From Bryobacterales bacterium (GTDB taxonomy: Bacteria; Cyanobacteriota; Vampirovibrionia; Obscuribacterales; Obscuribacteraceae): a stretch of 10,011 nt of DNA. Position 1 is the first letter of the stretch. Every line of letters begins with the position of its first letter. The stretch covers positions 1-10,011 of the forward strand of contig CAJCHQ010000920.1 of NCBI GenBank assembly GCA_903970295.1. Reading direction: 5' to 3'. The position numbers and the translations under genes are program-made. Under the pieces are notes generated by a model. The model ran no database searches and was not told the origin of the DNA. It saw only the letters and a list, made by a program, of their open reading frames with translations. Shown one piece after another: positions 6,420 to 10,011 of the stretch.

Positions 6420-9008
6420 CTAGAGTCGAGGATCTACAGGTTCGCTTTCCAAAGCCAGCACGCCAAAGACGCACTCGTGCACCCTGTAGAGTGGCTCGTG
6501 CCGCACAAAACGCTCCAGAGCTTCGACACCCAGAGCAAATTCACGCGCAGCCAAAGAGCGCTTTCGCCCCATACCCCGATAACGCAGCCTCTGCAAATGC
6601 TCTTCAGCCGTGTATTCCGGACCGTAAATTATACGTAAATACTCTCGCCCTCTGCACTTCACTGCAGGTTGGACGAGCCCACGTTCGTTCCTGGCAATAA
6701 AATCCAGCGGTTTCACAACCATGCCCTCGCCACCGGTCTCGGTCAGCTCGTGCCACCAGCGCACGCCCTCAGCAAAACTCTCGGCGCTCGTGAGGTCAAT
6801 TATTTTGTAGGGCGTCGCCGTGACCAAGCCGCTCTTGGCCGCGGCGAGCCTGGCTAAAGTATCCATATGCCATTGATGATTTTTGTCGAAATGCGTTTTC
6901 CCCTCAGTGGCAAGCAGGTGAAACGGTGCCAATTTAATACCATCCAAATCGTTCACCGGCCAGCAGTATCGGCGATAGGATTGTTTGTACAAATCGACAT
7001 TCCGGGCTCGGTCACTGAACTTCTGGAGCAACGGCAGCGCCTCAACATTCGCTGAAGCAGCAGCTCCCAGAGCGCTCACAGCTTGCTTCAACGATGCCGA
7101 AGCGGCTGCACCTACTGCCGCATATTGCCAGCGCAAAAGTTCGATCGCCTTGGCCGACCACGGCATCAGTTCGCAATCAAGCGCCATCCAATCAGTTTTA
7201 AATTCATGCCAGAGTCCAGCCTCACTGACCGCATCCTGCACGAGCGAAATGAATTCGCGCTCCAGCGGCTGACTCTGAAAGAATGGGCGACCAGTGCGCG
7301 TATAGCAAATACCGCGCCCCTCGTCATGCACACCAAAACTTTTATACGCAACCTTCTCATCCCGACAGACGATCACAACCGCCCGCGATCCCATGTGCTT
7401 TTCTTCGCAAACCACGCGAGGAATGCCTAAATTTAAATAATAGCGAAAAGCCTCGGCGGGATGTTCGAGAAGACCCACTTCCTGGCTGGTCTCGCAAGGC
7501 GACATTGTTGGCGGGAGGTAAACCAACCACTTCGGATTGACGGCGAATCGACTCATCACCTCCAGTGCGGCAATTGAGTTTTCTTCCCGAATCGAGATGT
7601 TACGTTCGAATCTGGTCGAAATTACACGCCGTCCTGTCACATCTTGAATGTCCAGGATTTCGCCGCGGGAATCGACTGCAGGCGCTGCCATTCGCTCATC
7701 TTCCGGCAGAAATGGTTTAGCTGATTCATAGTACGCACGTGCGGCTTTGACAGACATCAGTTCTCGCTCAGGATAGCGAAGTGCCGTCAGTTTGCCACCA
7801 AATACGCAACCAGTGTCGACACAGATGGTGCGGTTGATCCATTCCGGTTCTGCCGCGGGTGTGTGGCCATAGACCACCATGGCAGAACCTCTGTATTCGG
7901 CCGCCCAGGGGTAGCGCACCGGCATACCATATTCGTCCGTTTCGCCAGTAGTCTCTCCATAGAGTCCGAAGTCTCTTACTCTTCGTGATGAGCGCCCCTG
8001 ATACTCACGTTTCATCCCGGCATGGGCAACCACGAGTTTGCCATCGTCGAGAACATAGTGGCCGATCAATTTGTCGATAAATTTGGCCACCGTAGTGTTG
8101 AACAACGGCGATTCCGCCTCCAATTGTTCGAGCGACTCTTTCAAACCGTGGGTAATTTGGACATCGCGGCCTTTCAATTTTCTCATTAGTTTGACGTCGT
8201 GATTACCGGCCACACAAAGTGCTGAACCAGCCTTGACCATGCCCATAACGACCCGCAAAACATCCGGTGTTTTGGGTCCACGGTCCACCAGGTCGCCAAC
8301 GAAGATTACTCGCCTGCCCTCGGGATGGGTGATTAAGGGCAAAGCAATTTCGTCAAGGGCTTCCGTGTCCTTCGCTAGCGATTCGCCTTGTATATGATAG
8401 CCAAGCTTGATCAAGAGCTCGCGCAATTCGTCGTAGCAACCATGAATATCGCCGATGATATCGAATGGTCCATGCTCGTTTCTGCGATCGGTCCAGAGGG
8501 GCTGACGCTCGATTTCAACTTCACTAATAGCCGCCTCAGAAGATAGAACGTGGACGTAGCGAAAGCCTTCGCGTTCTAATCCTCGCAAGGAGCGACGCAT
8601 AGCATTGTGCTGGCGGCGAACTACATGCTCGCCAAAAGCGCGATCCGGGCGCTGTGCATTGCGCGCTTGGCAAACTTTCTCGGGTACATCGAAAACGATC
8701 GCTGCAGCCAAACAGTCGTGCTGACGAGCGAGTTCAATCAGCTTCTTTCGATCCTCCGCCTGCACATTTGTTGCATCGACGGCAGTCAACTTTCCTGCGG
8801 TCAAGCGCTTACTGACGATGTAATGCGCTAATTCAAAAGCATCATCGCTGCAACTCTGGTTGTTTTCGTCATCCGAAACCAACCCGCGACAGAAGTCGGA
8901 GGATATCACTTCTGTGCGCTTGAAATGTTTGGCGCCGAATGTTGATTTACCCGAGCCGCTGGGACCGACAAAAACGACCAGGCAAAGATCAGGCAATGAA
9001 ATTTTCAT
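6420..9008 (-). CDS. pnkp: Polynucleotide kinase-phosphatase-ligase (RNA repair)
   Basis: This 862-residue enzyme carries three RNA-repair activities and is close to the family's usual length. The 5'-kinase domain (about 1-170) has the P-loop GPSGSGKST (15-23, Lys21). The metallophosphoesterase domain (about 178-440) removes 2',3' phosphates and has GDIHG (186-190), GDLVDRG (238-244), GNHD (268-271), His329 and YGHTP with His382. The ligase/adenylyltransferase domain (about 485-862) has nucleotidyl-lysine motif KHMGSRA (Lys537), then EGMVVKP (Lys766) and the closing KCR (784-786). All three sites look complete. In studied homologues the ligase is active only when bound to the N-terminal half of Hen1. 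The ATG at 9008 overlaps the hen1 stop as ATGA, so the two are translationally coupled. The likely substrates are RNAs cut by ribotoxins, for example tRNAs with 2',3'-cyclic phosphate and 5'-OH ends. Confidence 0.96.
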   Translation of the reverse strand: MKISLPDLCLVVFVGPSGSGKSTFGAKHFKRTEVISSDFCRGLVSDDENNQSCSDDAFELAHYIVSKRLTAGKLTAVDATNVQAEDRKKLIELARQHDCLAAAIVFDVPEKVCQARNAQRPDRAFGEHVVRRQHNAMRRSLRGLEREGFRYVHVLSSEAAISEVEIERQPLWTDRRNEHGPFDIIGDIHGCYDELRELLIKLGYHIQGESLAKDTEALDEIALPLITHPEGRRVIFVGDLVDRGPKTPDVLRVVMGMVKAGSALCVAGNHDVKLMRKLKGRDVQITHGLKESLEQLEAESPLFNTTVAKFIDKLIGHYVLDDGKLVVAHAGMKREYQGRSSRRVRDFGLYGETTGETDEYGMPVRYPWAAEYRGSAMVVYGHTPAAEPEWINRTICVDTGCVFGGKLTALRYPERELMSVKAARAYYESAKPFLPEDERMAAPAVDSRGEILDIQDVTGRRVISTRFERNISIREENSIAALEVMSRFAVNPKWLVYLPPTMSPCETSQEVGLLEHPAEAFRYYLNLGIPRVVCEEKHMGSRAVVIVCRDEKVAYKSFGVHDEGRGICYTRTGRPFFQSQPLEREFISLVQDAVSEAGLWHEFKTDWMALDCELMPWSAKAIELLRWQYAAVGAAASASLKQAVSALGAAASANVEALPLLQKFSDRARNVDLYKQSYRRYCWPVNDLDGIKLAPFHLLATEGKTHFDKNHQWHMDTLARLAAAKSGLVTATPYKIIDLTSAESFAEGVRWWHELTETGGEGMVVKPLDFIARNERGLVQPAVKCRGREYLRIIYGPEYTAEEHLQRLRYRGMGRKRSLAAREFALGVEALERFVRHEPLYRVHECVFGVLALESEPVDPRL

Positions 9009-10011
9009 CTAGAGAACACCCCCATCTGTGTTGGAGCGCCCAGCTCAGAATCTTCATCCCCGACTGGCAAAAAGCGCACGTTATAAGCAAACCTCGAACA
9101 AACACCATGCGCCCAGTCTTGAAATTGAGCACGGGTCCACTCGAATCGGTGGTCTCGATGGCGCAATTTGCCATTCGGCAAATTTTCGAACTTGGCATTG
9201 TACTCCACATTCGGAGTCGTAACCACGACAGTTAAAGGCCTGGCAAATTCAAATATCACGCGTTCGAATGCCGACAGTCTGGGCAGATCGAGATGCTCGA
9301 TCACCTCTACGCATGTGGCTGCATCAAATCCGGACATACGTTGATCTCGGTAAGTAAGCGATCCTTGCATCAAGCGAATGCGTTGTTTTTGATGGTCTGG
9401 CATGCGCTCTAAATGCAGGCGGTCACTGGTGCGTTCTAGAGCGCGATAGGAGACATCCAAGCCGACGATCTCGACAAAATCTCGCTCTTGCAGCATTCGT
9501 GCCAGTAGTTTGCCTTCGCCACAACCAAGGTCGATCACACGTCTCGCCCCAGCTTCTTTCAAAACAGCTAAGACAGTGCCAATTCGGCGATCGTTGAGAC
9601 TGATGGTTTTCTCTACCACCGCCTCTTCATCCGCATGTTGCTCTTCGCTGACTTCCAGATCTTGCTCTAGTTCCTCGGACAATCGTTGCAAGGCTAGGCG
9701 CGTGAGATGTTGCTTGCGCTGCAAATAGCGACTGGTGATCAAATTCTTTTCCGGATGTTGAGCGAGCCAGCCCTCGCCGTGACGAAGCAGTTTATTCACC
9801 TCTTCATCACCGACATAGTAGTGCTTCTCGTTGTCCAAAACAGGAACCAACACATAAATATGTGTGAGCAGATCGTGCACAGTGCAATTTGCTTTCAATC
9901 TCAAGGTGTAATAACGACTCTCACCCCAATCCTCGAATGTTTCATCTAACTTGTGTGATTCAATTTCGACGTCATAACCAAGCGGTTCGAACAATCTGCG
10001 TAAAACGCTCT
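9005..10011 (-). CDS. hen1: Hen1 3'-terminal RNA ribose 2'-O-methyltransferase, N-terminus outside window
   Basis: The frame stays open to the right edge (a Ser-Val-Leu-Arg-Arg run precedes the TTG at 9994), and Hen1 proteins have a longer N-terminus (about 460-500 residues in all). The gene is therefore cut by the window and TTG 9994 is internal. Counting that Leu as residue 1, residues 1-105 are the end of the ligase-activating half, with VPVLDNEKHYYVG and LLRHGEGWLAQHPEKNLI. An acidic linker follows (106-128). The methyltransferase domain (about 135-329) has the SAM-binding DLGCGEG (155-161) and the Mn-site motif EVIEH (Glu230, Glu233, His234) with a later His in RDHRFEW (His282). The protein ends near PTQMGVFSR. 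It methylates the 2'-OH of the 3'-terminal nucleotide before Pnkp seals the break, so the repaired site cannot be cut again by 2'-OH-dependent ribotoxins. Confidence 0.95.
   Translation of the reverse strand, partial: SVLRRLFEPLGYDVEIESHKLDETFEDWGESRYYTLRLKANCTVHDLLTHIYVLVPVLDNEKHYYVGDEEVNKLLRHGEGWLAQHPEKNLITSRYLQRKQHLTRLALQRLSEELEQDLEVSEEQHADEEAVVEKTISLNDRRIGTVLAVLKEAGARRVIDLGCGEGKLLARMLQERDFVEIVGLDVSYRALERTSDRLHLERMPDHQKQRIRLMQGSLTYRDQRMSGFDAATCVEVIEHLDLPRLSAFERVIFEFARPLTVVVTTPNVEYNAKFENLPNGKLRHRDHRFEWTRAQFQDWAHGVCSRFAYNVRFLPVGDEDSELGAPTQMGVFSR

Noticed and set aside
9992..9994. TTG at 9994 as the true start of hen1
   Set aside because: The frame continues open to the window edge with Hen1-like residues (LRR before LFEPLGY), and the family needs a longer N-terminus.

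Overview
The window comes from a bacterium of middling GC (near 50% by eye). It has tightly packed genes, Shine-Dalgarno-led starts and a probable lipoprotein, which suggests a Gram-negative cell. The mix of a bacterial Pnkp/Hen1 RNA-repair pair, a DUF4239 membrane protein, a one-chain ABC exporter and a bacterioferritin-like protein does not fix the phylum. A cyanobacteria-related heterotroph (Vampirovibrionia/Obscuribacterales type) or another sparsely sampled phylum is a guess only. No tRNA, rRNA, CRISPR array, insertion sequence or attachment site was seen.

Layout. Positions 34-624 (minus) hold an unrecognised protein of 196 residues. It is transcribed away from a three-gene plus-strand cluster (738-3940): a small acidic protein, a DUF4239 (bestrophin-like) membrane protein and an ABC exporter half-transporter. 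The first two cluster genes overlap by 4 bases, and the third follows after 30 bases behind a perfect AGGAGG. The cluster ends 10 bases from the end of a converging gene. Everything from 3951 to the right edge lies on the minus strand. In order of transcription (right to left) it reads: hen1 (cut by the window edge), pnkp (overlapping hen1 by 4 bases), a glutamine-rich lipoprotein, a bacterioferritin-like diiron protein and an Asp-box beta-propeller protein.

How they work together. Pnkp and Hen1 form the known bacterial RNA-repair system. Pnkp heals the ends of broken RNA (5'-kinase and 2',3'-phosphatase) and seals them. Hen1 contributes the ligase-activating N-terminal half and a Mn-dependent methyltransferase that 2'-O-methylates the 3' end, so that the repaired site resists being cut again. 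All three Pnkp active sites and the Hen1 metal-site motif look intact. The lipoprotein, ferritin-like and propeller genes follow on the same strand but are separated by 86-131 base gaps, so a functional link to RNA repair is not shown. The left-hand cluster looks like a membrane export unit of unknown substrate.

Least explained: the unrecognised 196-residue protein, the small acidic protein heading the exporter cluster, a roughly 25-residue acidic insertion inside the exporter's ATPase domain, and the Q/E-tailed lipoprotein. I found no clearly new system.
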